This document shows positions 35,870 to 51,948 of a stretch of 64,000 nt of DNA, one piece after another. The stretch is from Pascua guehoae (taxonomy: Eukaryota > Basidiomycota > Tremellomycetes > Trichosporonales > Trichosporonaceae): assembly GCA_001600415.1 (NCBI GenBank), contig BCJX01000003.1, positions 1,917,167 to 1,981,166 on the forward strand, given 5' to 3'. The position numbers and the translations under genes were made by a program. The notes under the pieces are model-generated. The model was not told the DNA's origin and did no database searches. It saw nothing but the letters and a program-made list of their open reading frames with translations. How positions within the stretch are numbered: the first letter of the stretch is position 1; the number at the start of each line of letters is the position of its first letter.

Positions 35870-36110
35870 ACAACACTCTGGAGCTTGGGGGGAGCACGTT
35901 GGGGGGAGCGCGTTCCTTGCAACACTCCGGAGCTTGCGGGGAGCACGTTGGGGGGAGCGCGTTCCTTGCAACACTCCGGAGCTTGGGGGGAGCACGTTGG
36001 GGGGAGCGCGTTCCTTGCAACACTCCGGAGCTTGGGGGGAGCACGTTGGGGGGAACATGTTGGGGGGAACACGTTGGGGGGAACACGTTGGGGGGAGCAC
36101 ATTGGGGGGA
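35870..36110. repeat. 49-bp minisatellite followed by 14-bp repeats
   Basis: Units starting GCTTGGGGGGAGCACGTTGG occur at 35883, 35932, 35981 and 36030, exactly 49 bp apart. From about 36045 shorter units GGGGGGAACACGTT repeat about four times. A GT-rich tract follows to 36160. Confidence 0.92.
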
Positions 36111-36426
36111 GGGGTGTGTGTGTGGCTGTATGTGTGTGTGTGTGGGTGGGTGTGGGTGTGTTCAATGGGGTGCGGCAGCGAAATCAGTTGGGTCGAGTTT
36201 GATGGAGCGGGTAAGAACAAGATGAGTTGATGGAGCGGGTAAGAACAAGATGAGTTGATGAAAGGAATAAACATATTTAGACAGGCCGACCAGTGCCAAG
36301 GGAGTGTTGGGTCGACAGGACAATAAGATACTGCATCACAAGAACAATGGCTCCGTATCTCGCGGCCACCGGCTCAATTGTCTGCTACACACACCATCAC
36401 ACCGCCCCTCTTCACGCCGTCCCTTA

Positions 36427-38691
36427 TCACACTGGCCCGACAATTTGGTACACAAGCTTGCGCACAAACCCCGACAGCGCCGAGGGCTGGTGCTTGTACG
36501 TATCCATGATCATCGCCAAGGCGGCGGCGCCAAGGATGCTCTCGCCACAAGGAACAATAGGCACCCACGCTCTGTGGCGCGCCGCACTCCACGCGCTCTC
36601 GAGGCCGCGCGGAAGCACATACATGGCCAGCTCGGTGCGGCGGCGGGGGTCCTCAATAAAGAGGGCAATCGAGTTGACGACACCAAAGAGCCAGAACATT
36701 TCCTTGCGCTGGACAATAAAGCGGAGCCAGTTGGGAACGGTGCTGTCGAGGATTTTTGTGCGGATACAGAATTGGCCTGAGGGGGACGAGGTCAGCGAGC
36801 CTCAGGGTTGTGCCCAAGTAGGCCTGGGAACTCACCCTGATGGAGGAAGACAAAGAAGCCGAGGAATGCACTGCTCCTCGCAATGCTGACTGCGGCGCGG
36901 CCAAGCGACCCCAAGGGCGCCTTTGTGAGTGCGCGCTGGCGGAAGACGAGGAGCGGAATAATATTGAGCGCCGAGTACATTGGGAGCACAAAGCGGGAGA
37001 CCTCAACGAACCGCTCAATGACGCAGTAAAAACACGACGACGTCCACGGGTGTGTGATGGCACTGAGTGTGAGTCTCTGCCGCGTGGTATGGCGCAAGGG
37101 CCATGTTGCCACCCACCATGGAATGTGCCAGCGTGGTTTCCATCCACCACGCAACTTTGGTGCGAGCTGTTCAAGTTGCGCCATATGGTCGGGCGTGACA
37201 CCCTTGGGCTCATGCATCGCGCGTTCGACGAGCATCGGGTCAATGGCATTATGCCGCACCGCAGTGTAGTTTGCTTGTTCTGCGTAGAGGGGTACACCCG
37301 ATGTCGCCCTGATCCAGTTCAAGTAGCCTCGGGGCAGCGTCTGGGGAGAGAGGAGGTATGCGTACATGAGCTGGCCGCAGCAGAGTGCAAACGTGATGGC
37401 TGCGCCGTGCGGAATGTGAATTCCATAAAACGCTGCGAGCTGGTTGTACTCGCCCTGTAGGCCGCGAACGAACAGCCTGTGTGTGAGTACAGGAGGCACA
37501 AACTGTACACCATCTTACTGTTGTGCAATTCCAGTGCGTCGGCCGACTGTCTCCCACAGGAGGCCTAGCGAGCCCACCGCTCCCGCAGCCGCGGCGTGCC
37601 ACCTGTGCTCGTGGTTTGTCTTGGGTTCAATTCCGAGTGGCTGCGGCGTAAAAGGAAGGATACCCGCCATGGTCCGAACCCTGCGCCAGAACGTTGAAAG
37701 CGACGGCGCGAGACGCAGCAGGTGCAGCGTAAAGTTGCTCAGAAACGTAAAGCTCCCAACCATTGCACCGAACCTGAACGACTCGGCACCAAAGATGGCT
37801 TGCCGGGCATTGCGCAGCGTTAGCTTGCCGCGTCGTAGACCGCGGAAGAGCAAGAGGAGGACGTTGATGCCCGCGCGAGTGTTAAAGCCGAGGATGAAGG
37901 CGCCTGGTCGTTAGACAAGCCCGTAAGGGGGCGCCCCCACTTCTGGTACTTGTGGATTGGGTGGATACTCACGCAAGCCGCGTTTGAGAGCCAACACGAA
38001 TGCACGCTCGGCATCGTTGGGGTAGACGCTCTTTTCATCATGTGCGCGCCACACGAGGTTTCGCCCATAGGTTTTGACACCATGGAGAAACTTGTTACGC
38101 TCCTCGGCGTCCTGGTGCAGCACAAGGAGGGCGTCGAGTGGTGCGAGCGAGAGGGTTCGGCGGATCTGGTGCGCACTGCGGGTTAGACGGGAAGTTTCAA
38201 CCTTGGGTGGACTGTACGTGCCCATCAAACCGTTTCACCAGCTCAAGCCATGTTCGATTCTGATTCACTCACGTCTCGGAAAGACTAGGTGTGTCCGGTG
38301 TGGCTGGCTCAGTTAGAAAGTGCCGTCTGGTAAACCTGGTCGTCACCGTCTCGTCGACTGCAAACGAGCTCCCGCTGCCCTCGGCCGACGTGAAACGCAG
38401 CTGCTTGGCAATGTGCACTCCACGGGTCTCGCAGGCACTCTCAAACTCGATTGGGGACGTCTCTGGGGATTGGGGAGCCGCCTCATCGCCCTCGCTGTCC
38501 GAGCTCAAGACGGCATTGTCGAGTTCGGGGGTCGAGTGGTCGTCTGAAACGTCGCCAATATTGAGTGAGCCGGTTGTCGCCTGGACGCTGGCCATCCGCG
38601 GTTCGGCGTGCAGAGCACCGTCCTTGATGGGGTGGTGTTGCCGTTGGCGGGAGACCAGGATGTGCGAAGGGTCCTCCGATGGGGACAGCAT
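36427..38691 (-). CDS. TMEM135-like multi-pass membrane protein
   Basis: Five exons (38691-38273, 38211-37973, 37903-37519, 37476-36836, 36776-36427) give 677 residues with all phases consistent. A Ser/Glu-rich cytosolic leader of about 150 residues is followed by several membrane segments (AGINVLLLLFRGLRRGK, GAMVGSFTFLSNFTLHLL, GAAITFALCCGQLMYAYLL). A block HPWTSSCFYCVIERFVEVSR then FVLPMYSALN resembles the cysteine-containing region of TMEM135. Animal TMEM135 acts in peroxisomal and mitochondrial membranes; the fungal role is unknown. The start at 38691 was chosen as the ATG nearest the acidic leader, and an in-frame ATG at 38787 is possible. The family call is moderate because it rests on pattern and topology. 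Confidence 0.72.
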
Positions 38692-41600
38692 GGTTAGAAG
38701 AGACCAGTTGCAAGGGGGGATGAGTAGTGAGTAGTCAAGGTATCGAGATGGTTCCAATTGGGGACTGTGGGGTTGTGGAGCCTGCATACCATGTCCCCCA
38801 TGTCGTTCGTTCTACGTCGTCTCGTCGTCCGTGTCGCATGTCGCTTCGTACTCTGGTGATGCATGCCCGCCACATTCGGGTAATGTGGCCGAGACCAGTG
38901 GGCTGCGAATGCCACATTCGCACGCTCCGCTCACGTGGACGTGGCTCAATGCTTTCGTGTTTAGGTAACATCAAGAGGAGGCATCATTTTGTAACCGCAC
39001 AACTGGAGTCTGGTATGTACCCAGGCATGCGTACTCACGTTGCGACGACGTGCTCCCTGTGGCCTGTGGGGAAGTGACGGTGCAGCGAGCCGGTGGCCAG
39101 GAGATCGGACCTGGCCTCACGGAGCAGCTGGGCCGAAACGTTCGTGTTGATTGTTGTGGCTTGCGTGAGAGACAGACGGCACACGGCATGCTGGATCAGC
39201 TGAGCCCAAGGGCTTGGACATGCTGTGTGTCGCGGGAGAGCTTGCCGACTTGTGAAACTCGAATGCCGGGTTTCACCCTGCTGCTTCCCAGGAACCCGAC
39301 GAGACCCACGTTGGTACATGCTCAAGTCTCTGGTGGGTACGGCGAGAGCTGTGTTGAGCCAAGTCTTGGCCCCAATACATGGCCACAAGCGTTACGGTAC
39401 ATTGCCGTATGTGACCCAAGGCCATGTTGTGGCGCTCACACTATCCAGACTTGTGGCTGCATTTGGGCCCGACTCAAAGCGTTAGTGGTCACGGTAGGTT
39501 GGGCGATAGCGGTGTGCGGGTAGGCGGCCTTGCCCTCTGGCGCGTCGCAGACTCTTAGAGGTACGCTGTCCCAGATTGTCTTGGTGTGCAAGGACTCGTA
39601 ATGCGATGCGGTTGACAGCAAATGGCGTTTGACGCTTTGATAGGAGAGCGGTGGCGGTGCCCGGCGGCGATGCCGGCGGTATCGGACATGACGATCATGG
39701 CACCACGCGCCAATATTGTCGCCCGTGACGCCGACCCTAAGCGCCGCTATGGCCTGACCAAACTAGCCACGGGAGATTTGACGCGAGTGGCCAATGCCGG
39801 AGCGTGTATGGCTGAGCAATACCAGGTGCTGGTTGTTGAAGAGCATGGCGGTCATTGCGTCTGGCTGGGGTGCTCGGCTTGGTCGGTTCCACGTCACGAA
39901 GAGGGGCGTGAGGCGATCGACGTCCGAGTAAACGTCAGTGGCGCGCACAAGCCCAAAGGTCCGAACGTGTTACTGTAACTGGGCAGGGAAAGGAATGTTC
40001 ACTGCTGCGCACGCTCACATGGGCCTGGATGAGATCGATCAGAGACGCACAAGGATTGACAGACGGGGGCAACAAAAAAAAAGGACTCGTCGCTCCGGCA
40101 TGCTGCGCCAGTCTCAGGACACTGCCCGATGGTACAACGGACCAAAGCACAGATCCTTTGATGAGGCGGTGGTGTCACCGCGACTGTCGCCTGTAGCCTG
40201 TTGTTTTCCCTTCCCTTCCCGACACGGCGGAGACGGGGCAAGCTGTGCACGCTAGCGCTATGCATCTTTGTCCATGTATCACTATACCACCTTGTACGCT
40301 ACGTCGTGCCCCGCCCGGATCGAGCTTGGAACCAAGGCACGCTCCAACCCCTCCCTACCAGCTGGAGAGCGATGCGCTACCGCGCTGCCTCGGCCCTCGG
40401 CGCGTTTGTGAAAGGCCTGCGGTCGCGTCCCTAAGGTCGGTGCGCAGATTGCATCAGGTTTGGGTGATCAGAGAGAGAGAGAGTCTCCGTTGGCATTCCC
40501 CTCCCATTGTCGTTCCCCTGATGCTCCCCTCCGTGCCCTCTTCCCGGGCTCGTCGACTACTTGTGCTCCATTCCCACCCTGTGGCCTGTGGTCTGTGGTG
40601 CGCGCAACTCGCTGTCCATCGATCGTCCAACAAGTTTTGGTCAGGGTGCTACGGCTCTTTTCGTGTTGTGCATTTTTCGTTTCGGGTCCTGGTTTATGCC
40701 ATGGTACCTTGGCATTACGTTGGGACTGACGCTCACTCGCATTTGGCCTGTACGCACCGCCTGCCTTAGCTTGCAGATGAAGCTGTGCCGCCTGCTGGCT
40801 GGGAGTTCAGACACAGGGTCCACCGGAACCAAGGTTTGATTCAGTCGATGGGTGTGCACAGCACATGGCGGCCCAAATATGGTCCGCGTCTCGGCGCTTG
40901 GGCGAAAAAAAGCCAGGGGCGCGCGGACGCAAATGATGAGCGCTTTCAGGACCGGGTGGCAGGGGGACAATGGCAGGGTCCGGTTGAAAGGGGCCGCTAG
41001 GGGGAGGGAGGAACCATGTCAGAGTCACGCGCCAAAGGTGAGGGAGGGATGAGGCTGAGGCGATTCAAGGACAGGGCATATCCGACCGAGAGCCAACAAC
41101 GGCAACGGAGGCAGAGGAATGGAATGGCAAAAGGCGTCAACTCCAGGATTCAAAGGACCAAGCAACGCCTCTCAGGGACACGAAAAGCTGTGTGTGTGGC
41201 CGCCGTTTCAGCGGGCTGGCTGGGTTGCACGCACAGCTGGCCTGGCTGGCTGCTGGCGCGCTGGCTGGCTGGCCATGGCTGGGCATCCGCGCGTGCACGC
41301 TGTACGCGCCACGTCGTTTGGATTCTCGCCAAAGTGGGCCATCCAACCAGGCGTTCCCGTTCTCCCACACCATCTGAACAGCCCTCCTGCAGCCAGCCAG
41401 CCGCGGTGCGCGCCCCCTTTGCCGAGTCGCCAGCCGCCGGCGAGCCAGACGGACGCGAGCCAGGCCCACTCTCATCCAGGTACCCACCCCCCCAGCCCAG
41501 CCCAACGCGAGGCGGTTGCCCGCCCAGGCATGTCAGCCAGCTTGCACTTGGCAGTTCCATCAGACCAGCCCAGCCAACACACACCCACCACACACACTGC

Positions 41601-42522
41601 ACCTGCAGCCTCTCTCAGCCAGACCTCTTCGTCTTGATATACATCGCCTCCTTGTGCCTCTTCTCAACGCGCACAACACTCCTCTCCACGTCGCGTCCTA
41701 GCCCCCCGTCGCACATACAAATACCCCACGCCTCGCCATCTCTGCTCTTCTCCTCTCCTTTCGCAACCCCCCCCCTTTTCGTACCACTTGAATCCCCCCT
41801 TGGGACAAGACTTCTTTCCTCCATCGCACCAGTCGACCACTCCTGTCGCCGTCCGAGTGCTTTCGCCGCAACATCTTAATCTCGCTTCCTCCATCTCCCA
41901 AGGTTAGTCCACACGTCCCCGTCTGCACCGTTTGGCCAAGTCCCCGCTCTCTGGCACCCCCACTTTGCACGTTGGGCACATAGCAAACCGTCCTTCCCAC
42001 GTTGTTTTGCTTGCGCCACGTCAGCTTTCCCCACAACGCCGCTCGTCACAAACGTCCTTTCGTGGTCGTGATACCGCCTCCTATCCCCAACGGTATCCCC
42101 AGTTTGAAGGGCGTGCTGTGCAACCTGGCATGGGCCAGTACGAGCATATTGCACCGCCTGTGTATCGTATTTGTCCCGGTGGCGGCTCCCTTCCGCGCGG
42201 TTCCCAAAGCTTCCCACCGCCCAGGGCTGTGCTGATATCTACATTCACATCGACTCATCGCTTGTTACACCATTCGCTGCTCGCTTTCTACGTTTCTCCC
42301 CTCTATCGTCTCAACCCTCCTACATCGTCTTGACGCTCCTACCTCTACAACTGCGCTGTGTACGCACTGCCCTCATCACTATCGACCTTGCCATCTACGC
42401 CACGCCGCCCTCATCCATCTCACCGCGCGACGCCCCTATATCCAACCCTCTCGTTGCTTGTCAACGTTACCTTTGGCCTCTCTCGTTCCACCCCGTACTT
42501 TGTCACCCAGACCTAAACCACA
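38692..42522. other. 3.8-kb region without an intact gene
   Basis: The minus strand at 39770-39960 reads DRLTPLFVTWNRPSRAPQPD then FNNQHLVLLS, reminiscent of the C-terminal part of fungal Zn2Cys6 regulators. Further fragments occur at 39040-39390, but no exon chain could be built, so a decayed regulator is possible. From about 41640 to 42520 the plus strand is strongly pyrimidine-rich, typical of the promoter and leader of a highly expressed gene (GFA1). Confidence 0.35.
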
Positions 42523-45048
<2,526 letters not shown>

Positions 45049-45709
45049 ACGGCGGCGGCGTTGCGTTCGTGGGGAGGTGTCGTGGCGTGATTGGTGTATT
45101 TAGCGGAGTAGAGACGTGGACATGAACAAGACATTATTGCATGTGACGACCAGTGTGTACGGCTGACGGCGGAGTTGACTGTTAGAGTTGGTGGAGCAGC
45201 AGCTTGCGATGACCGAGTCGGAAGTGGGGAGAGGATGTAGAGGAGGTCCCTGGACGAGCTCTTGTGGGATGGAGGGGCACCTAGAAGTAATACCATCTTT
45301 GGGGCTTGTGCTTGTGTTGGTTTGAACGTGTTCTCGTGTGGATCCAGCACGCATGGCCAGCCTCCTCGTGGGTAGATATTCCAGCTGCACCACGAGCGCC
45401 TGTCATTGCACGACCTCGCTGGTCAACATGACCGATATCCTTGCTCGTCGTTCCACAGCCACTAGCACTGGTCCCCCGACCGCCACAAGTTCGGCGATCG
45501 CCAAGCCAAGCCAAGTTGAGACACCCTCGCTTTTACAGGACACCCTCGAACACCAGGCGACAAACATGCTGCGTATACCGTACATCTGTACAAAATACCA
45601 AGCTACAGTAAAAACCCAAAACCCGAGCCAAACATCTCCGCTCGCCTGATGCACTCTTGTGTGTTTTCTCCACCCGCTATCCCACCCTTTCTCCATCGTC
45701 CGACCGGGT
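45049..45709. other. Short convergent intergenic region
   Basis: It lies between the 3' ends of GFA1 (plus) and the histidine kinase (minus). No gene is seen. Confidence 0.5.
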
Positions 45710-48700
45710 TTAGTGCCCTGCACACCCGGGACAGACCTTTGCATGGCTCGCGCGCGCGAGTACCCCGCCTGTAATCTCGGCACACGCCTCGTCGACGGCC
45801 TTTTGCAGTGTCGTCTTGGGACACGGTTTGGTGAGCCACGCATCAATGCCCGACTCGATCATGCCGCGGCGCTTTTCCTCGTCGCCCGAGAGGGCCGTCA
45901 CGGCGATGATTTTCGAGCGCAGCTGTGTCGCGGCGGGAGACGCGTGGCCGTCGGTCGCGTTGGCGTTGCGCTGGGCCTCGATGCGGCGCATCTCCATTGC
46001 CGCCGCGTACCCGTCCATACGGGGCATGTTGATGTCGAGGAGGACGACGGCGGGGTGGGAAAACTCGCCAAAGTGCTCGACGGCCTGGACGCCGTCTTCG
46101 GCCTCGATGATTTCGAGTTTTGGGAAGGCGGTGCGGATCATGCGTACAAGGAGTTTACGGTTCAGGCCATTGTCCTCGACGACGAGGACCTTGGGCGTCG
46201 GCGGCGTGTCCGTGTCCTCGACGTGGTTGTGACTGGCCTTGTCGTCGAGCGGGGACCCAGGCAGCGCACTGGGACCGTGCACATAGAGGGGGCCGAAGCG
46301 GGGTGATTCAGGTGCGGTAGGAGGGGTCGACACGGTGGGCGCGTCGGTCTGGTAGGACGATTCAGTCCCCAGCGGCCCCGTGGTGCTGGAAGCCGCAGAG
46401 CCGCTGGACGCTGCGCGGGTGACGCGCGCCCGTGACGAAAAGTAGTCGCCCATGGAGAGGGCGGCCACTGCCTCTTCGGCGCAGATACCCCGCGGCTTCC
46501 AGGGGAGGCCATCCGAGCTGTCCGTATTGGACCGGCGCGGTAACGCTGCCGAGTCAAAGTGGAGTCTCAGCGGCGATGCGGACGCAGGAGGTGATGCCGT
46601 CTCTGGCGAGCGACCTGGCGAAAGGGCCTCGCGGATGAGCGATGGTGTGACTGGTTTGGCGAGACGGCGGAGATGTTGGTGCGGTGCCAATGGGCCCATT
46701 TCGGCATTGTGATCCGTGGTGAGGCAGGAGAAGACAACCACATCAGCGGCGCTCAGATTACCAAGCTTGTCGGCGGCGTTCTGGCATGCTCCGTCCACGA
46801 TGACGAGGTCGGCCTCATCAAGAGGCACAACCTGGGACCCGAGTTGGGCGATGCGCCGCTTGAGAGAGACGCTCTGGTTGGCCAGATGACATTGTGACGA
46901 GAAGCCATCCTGTCCATCAAAGCCGAGCAGTCCGACCTTGCGATGTGGTTGGACTGGTGTCAAGGTGGGGTTTTGCGCAACTGGAAGCGGGACCTCGATC
47001 TTGACCGTGGTTCCCTGGTTTGGAGCAGACGAAATCTCCATGGTTCCGTCCATGAGATCAATGATTCGGTAGGCCAGGTGGACCGACAGGCCCGAGCCTG
47101 TCGCAAACACGTCCTCTTTCGCCCACGGCTCGCCCAGCTTTTCACGCACAAAGTCGACCGACATGCCGCGGCCGTTGTCTGCAATCGCAATGGAGATGCG
47201 GCGAGACTTGGACAGGCCCTCACAGCCGGCGGGAGGGAGCATGCGCTCGACGTCGTCGACGGTAATCTCCACACACCCATGGCACTCGATGTACCGGTAC
47301 GCGTTGCGGATCAGGCGGCCGATGGCACGTCGAAGCGCGCCGCCACGGTCCTCGGTAACGAGCTCGCCGAGATCTGGCGGGACGATGTTGATAATCGTCT
47401 CGACGTGCTCAACACTCTGCCCAATACCGAGCCGCGCCTGTCGCTCCTCGTCGTGGGCCTCGATGACGAGCTCCTCGAGCATCGTCCCGAGTGACCGCGT
47501 CGGCGTCCCACGGCCATTGTTGAACCCGAGGCTCTCGGTATGCGGCTCGACCGTCTTGTTATTGTACGCCTCGAGGTCGAGGAATGTGATAATGTTGGAT
47601 GTTACGCGATCCAGCGTCTTGCCCGACGTGTCGATGGCGTCCAGGAACGGCAACAGGTCGCGCACCTGCTCGAGCGTCGTGGTAATGCTGTTGCCGTTTG
47701 CATTCGAGCTCCCGGCCATTTGCACGGTTCCCGTCTCGGCGAGGTCGGACATGGACGAGCGAAGGAGCTGGGTAATGGCGAGAATCTGGTGCAGCGGTGT
47801 CCGCAGCTCGTGCGCCTGGAGGTTGGAATATTTGATCTGGCTCTCTTCGACGTTGCGGATACGGGCAATCGCAAGGCCCGAGACGAGAGCCGCGCCAATG
47901 ATCCAGATGAACGGCAGCGCAAGACGACTGCTGTCGTCAAACGCCGACGGTGGGCGTTCCCAGCTCACAAACGTGGCGTACTTGACAGTGCCCTGGAAGC
48001 TAATGTGGACGACGGCCAACACCGTCTTGCTCTGGGACGGCATAAACGCCATGAGCTCCTTTGCCATTTCGTCGTCTGGGTCCTCGCGATCCCACCAAAA
48101 GTGCCGCGTCTGGAGGTAGGTCTTGACAAAGCGCGCCATGGTATCCGTGGCACCGGGTTGCTGGAAATTAAACTCGAATCCTGGCGTGCACGACTGTCCG
48201 ATAATCTCGAGGCCCTCTTCTGGGTCCCCGGGGCGTTTGGCGAAATTCACCACAGGCTCAATGCCCTTTGGCCACTCTTTGCCTTGGAGAAAGTCGGACA
48301 CGACACTCTCCTTGCTGTGCTGCCCGGGCATTGCGCTGTCCTCTGATTTGCGGACAAAGAGCTGGTAGCCCCGGAAGTCGACGAGTGAAACCGCATCGGC
48401 CTTGAGGATTCCGCGTAGTGTCGCGGCAGCGTCACTGAACAAGCTCATTGACGCCAACTTGTCCTTGCGCTTTGAGCCTCTCGCCTCACGGGGAGCAGCC
48501 TTTGTCGCAAGCTGCCCGGGCTTTGGAGACCTGCTCGGCGTGGGGCCCGGGGAGCCAGAATGGTGGGCAGACTTTCGAGTCGCATTCGGCCGCGCAATGT
48601 GCATCGGGATGGCGGCTGAGAGGGGTTGTGACGGCTGCGCATTTGCAGGTGTCGCGTCGGGGCGCTTGGTGTCTGAACGACTCTTGGATTTGCCATTGCC

Positions 48701-50211
48701 GGATCGTTTGGTAGTATCGGGCTTCGCCTGGAGTCGGCCGTCGATCTTTGGGTCTCGAATCTCGTCGGGGACAATGGAACGACGAAGAAAGTTGATGCTG
48801 GTTTCGTACATGTTGCTCGACTGTTTGGCCATAATCTCCGATTGCTGTCTTGTCAGAAAACACACACCATTTCTGGGTGGGTACTAACCAAAGTTGCCAG
48901 CTGGAACACGAGCATGTTGGCCAAGCGCTGCAGGATTGCCTGCTCGCGCTCATCAAACGTCGACCTCTCCTTGACGTCGGTGATGACCAGTGTGCCAAAG
49001 TCGATAAAGTCGTCTCCGCACCGGTGGTACCGCAGGGGTGCCGCGGCGACAAACTTGTGGTCGCACCCATCATTCAAGGTTGGGTTTTTGGCAAACCGCC
49101 AGTCGGTTTGAATATTAGCGACGACAAAGCACGTTTCCCCGGGGTAAACAGCCGCGTGGCCGGTAAGAGACCTGTCGAGGTCGAATGAAAACATGCGGTG
49201 CTGCGCGCCGACGCCATAGACGTCCTCCGAGTTGCCGCGGATGATGGTGACAGCGCACTCGCTCGTCTGGAAGATCTGTTTGCGCGCGTGTCAGTATCGA
49301 CATCCCGCGATCGGTGTGGAGGGGGGAACAGAGTCCGGGTCGGGTGGGCTCACCATCTGGGCGAGCTCAATGTACTTTGCGATAACCGCATAGCGCTCTT
49401 CGTCGTCATCGCCAATCAGGCCCAGGCGGCGGATGGCGCGCATGCGGCGTACGCGCGTACACTTGCTGGGGTTTGGGGCCGGGAGGTAGCCCTCACGCTC
49501 GTAAAAGGCACGGATGCGGCGGCGCTCTGCCTCTGCCGAGAGGTGGCCCTCGTCCTCGTCGGGGTTGACGGTGCGAGGAAGACCAAACGCCTCCATGTCG
49601 TACTGCTGTGGGTCGGTCACGACCGGCGCGCGTTCCACTTTGGCGTCGTTTGCGTCAGACGGCCGCGTGACGCCTTTTGCGGCCGCCTCGCCCTTTGAAG
49701 CACCGATAATGTCGACCGATGCCGCGGTGCGCGTCAACGGCCATACCCAGTTTGTGCCATGGTGTACCCCATTGTCATCGGCCGCCGTGCCGTCGAGCAC
49801 ATGGAACGGCGCAGCAATGCTAAACTGGCGGTGGTTGTGGGGGCGCGTCTCTTGGCAGTGCGTCCCGTCCACGTCGGCACCTCGTTCATGATGGATAAGG
49901 CTAGCTCGTTCAGCCCTGGCAGACTTGGCCAAGTTTGCACTCATGTTGACGCACGGTTGGTTTATCTCCGAGCTGTGCAGCTCGGCACGGTCGGCCGCCG
50001 ACGGTGACGTCTGCGACGGCTGAGTCACAGGCGACTGATTTGGCTCGCGCAGGCGGTCGTTGCCATAGCTAGGTGCGGTTAGCCAACGGAGCTTCCTTTG
50101 AGAGCACACTCGGGGCAGAGCTCACTATCGCAGCGCCTCCTCCCACTCGGCGTCGGTGCTGGGGGCCACCTCGTGCCGCTTGATGGATCCGGACGGCTGG
50201 TGATCCGTCAT
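45710..50211 (-). CDS. Hybrid sensor histidine kinase (GAF-HisKA-HATPase-REC)
   Basis: Four exons (50211-50126, 50068-49354, 49275-48889, 48844-45710) give 1440 residues. After a low-complexity leader and a conserved helix-rich block (RRIRAFYEREGYLPAP), residues about 267-395 form a GAF-like domain (RMFSFDLDRSLTGHAA, FVAAAPLRYH, FDEREQAILQRLANML). A basic Ser/Pro-rich linker and a further input region follow. The H-box is AHELRTPLHQIL with phospho-acceptor His at about 741. The ATPase has N-box RNAYRY, DNGRGMS and GSGLSVHLAYRI. The receiver has VVEDNGLNRKLL, LLDINMPRMDG (Asp about 1333), VTAL and LTKP. No transmembrane helix is evident, so a cytosolic phosphorelay sensor feeding an HPt protein (Ypd1) and a HOG-type pathway is inferred. 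All catalytic residues are intact. The signal is unknown. Confidence 0.93.
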
Positions 50212-50574
50212 GGTGATGGCTGCATGTGGAGTGGTGACATCCAAATTACGTTAGGGTTTGGCCCGGCGTGGAGTGGAGCCTTTGGTTCAGCACTGCGGTA
50301 CAGGCAGTCCGAAGGGCAGCTCGGGTCGCGGGGGATGATGTCGGTAGCGATGTCCAACAACGAGGTGGGTCTGGGGTGTGGGAATAACAAGACTGAGCAA
50401 GAGAGCAATGTGAGGAGCAAAGGATCGACAGGGATGGCTGCGAGATGTTCACTCGGCCGGTCGGCGTAGTCAGCCCTCTGCCGACTCGCACCCACCCACC
50501 CACCCACCCGTTTCAAAGATGTTGGATATTGGGTCTGGAACTAATTTGCCGTTTGCCACCTGCAGAGCAGTGGC

Positions 50575-50602
50575 CTGCCTGCCTGCCTGCCTGCCTGCCT
50601 GC
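50575..50602. repeat. (TGCC)n microsatellite
   Basis: About six uninterrupted tetranucleotide TGCC units. Confidence 0.9.
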
Positions 50603-51756
50603 TGCGTGCCTGGCTGCGTCGGCCATGCGGGGCAGCTCCTCGGTAATAGGCGGACAATACCCCCGTAGCCCGACGGGTGACTCCCTTACATTTTCGGAAC
50701 TGTTTCCCGGTCGACTACTCTAAATGCAGCCCACGAGTCGTACTTATCTAATGTTGCTGACTGGCCCATGCATTGTCAAGATCTCAACATGGATGAATTA
50801 TTGTTTACGCGATCATGGGTATCGCGTCTGCGTCTGCAAGCTATCTGTTCTGTTGCCCTATTCCATTCTCGGGCGTGAGCCGTGGAAATTTCGCTGTTTG
50901 ATCGACGGAATGGCGTGAGCACCTTCATGTCACCCGGGATTTCTGTTGGACAGACGGTTGCGTGCTTGCTGTGTCATCATGCCACCCACCCCTCCTGTGT
51001 CACCCCGCAGTTCTTGGATGGCAAACACAAACACTCGTGGGTAGAGGACTGCCTGTGCATGTGGGCTTGTGTGAGTGTATCCGAACGCCCACTGATTATG
51101 GCCATGGCCATAATGCGGGTGTTTGTCTGGCAAATCCCGTTAAAATCCCGTTCGAGTCATCGTACCCCGTGGAATATAGATCCAATGCGAGATCCAAAGA
51201 CGTCACTCACCATACAAACCCTCAGCATTGGTAGAGGGGAACCGTGTGCGAGGATATAAGTTTCGCCGAGGACTGGCAGGACGCAGCCGGGAAAAAAAAT
51301 GGGCCTTCTCGATAATGATACGTCTTGGTGGAAACGTGCCTCCCCCACAAACGAATATTGAGAACTAGCATCTACGCTCGCATGTTCTGCACACTCCTAC
51401 CTTTACAAAGCACTAGCCTTTGTAGGCGATTCTTGCGCTGACCTCGTTCGTCATAGGTCTCTGGCTCTTGACCGGGGTACATGAGGAGCAACCCCCAAAA
51501 GTGAAGGCAGAGTGAAAAGGTACCCTGTGCATCTGTGCGTAAGAAGAGCCCATTGCGGCCACATCGGGCGTTTGCTGATAAACGGTCATTCATCTGTGTC
51601 TAACAAAATACCAGTAGAGCAGAATGCGTCTCACCTTCCTTCGCTACCCATGTATGCTGAAAGATGCAATCCATGGCCGCCATGTTGCCTCCTGGTGCGC
51701 TCTGGAAACCCGTGCAGGCAAGGGTATCTGCACACCCATGTCCATGTCCCCTATTA

Positions 51757-51948
51757 CAGGTATGTCCAGAAGCCGTGACTGCCACACTGAGATTGGGTAC
51801 GCGCGCACGCAGGAAATGCAACGCACAACGAGCAGGGAACGACAGTGAGTGACTTGCCGTGCCATCATTTGATGGGTAGAGAGTCTATGCGCATCTTCGC
51901 CTGGCCCGAGCTGAACGTGGCAGTCTCATGACTTTTCGGACGCACCTG
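51757..51948. mobile_element. MITE, family M2 copy 3
   Basis: 192 bp. The left end CAGGTATGTCCAGAAGCCGT and right end CATGACTTTTCGGACGCACC then TG are inverted relatives. The left flank is TA, the right flank CA (mutated). Internal sequence GAGAGTCTATGCGCATCTTC before the right repeat matches copy 1 near 33310. Confidence 0.65.

Larger units (their letters stand above)
35199..36426. other. Repeat-rich intergenic region
   Basis: Upstream of the F-box-like gene. It contains the repeats listed separately. Three overlapping plus-strand ORFs and several Pro/Cys-rich minus-strand ORFs exist only because the 49-bp period rotates through all frames. Confidence 0.6.

Noticed and set aside
35774..36230. 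Gly/Ala-rich and Pro/Cys-rich ORFs at the minisatellite
   Set aside because: The 49-bp period is not a multiple of three, so open frames appear in all phases of both strands.
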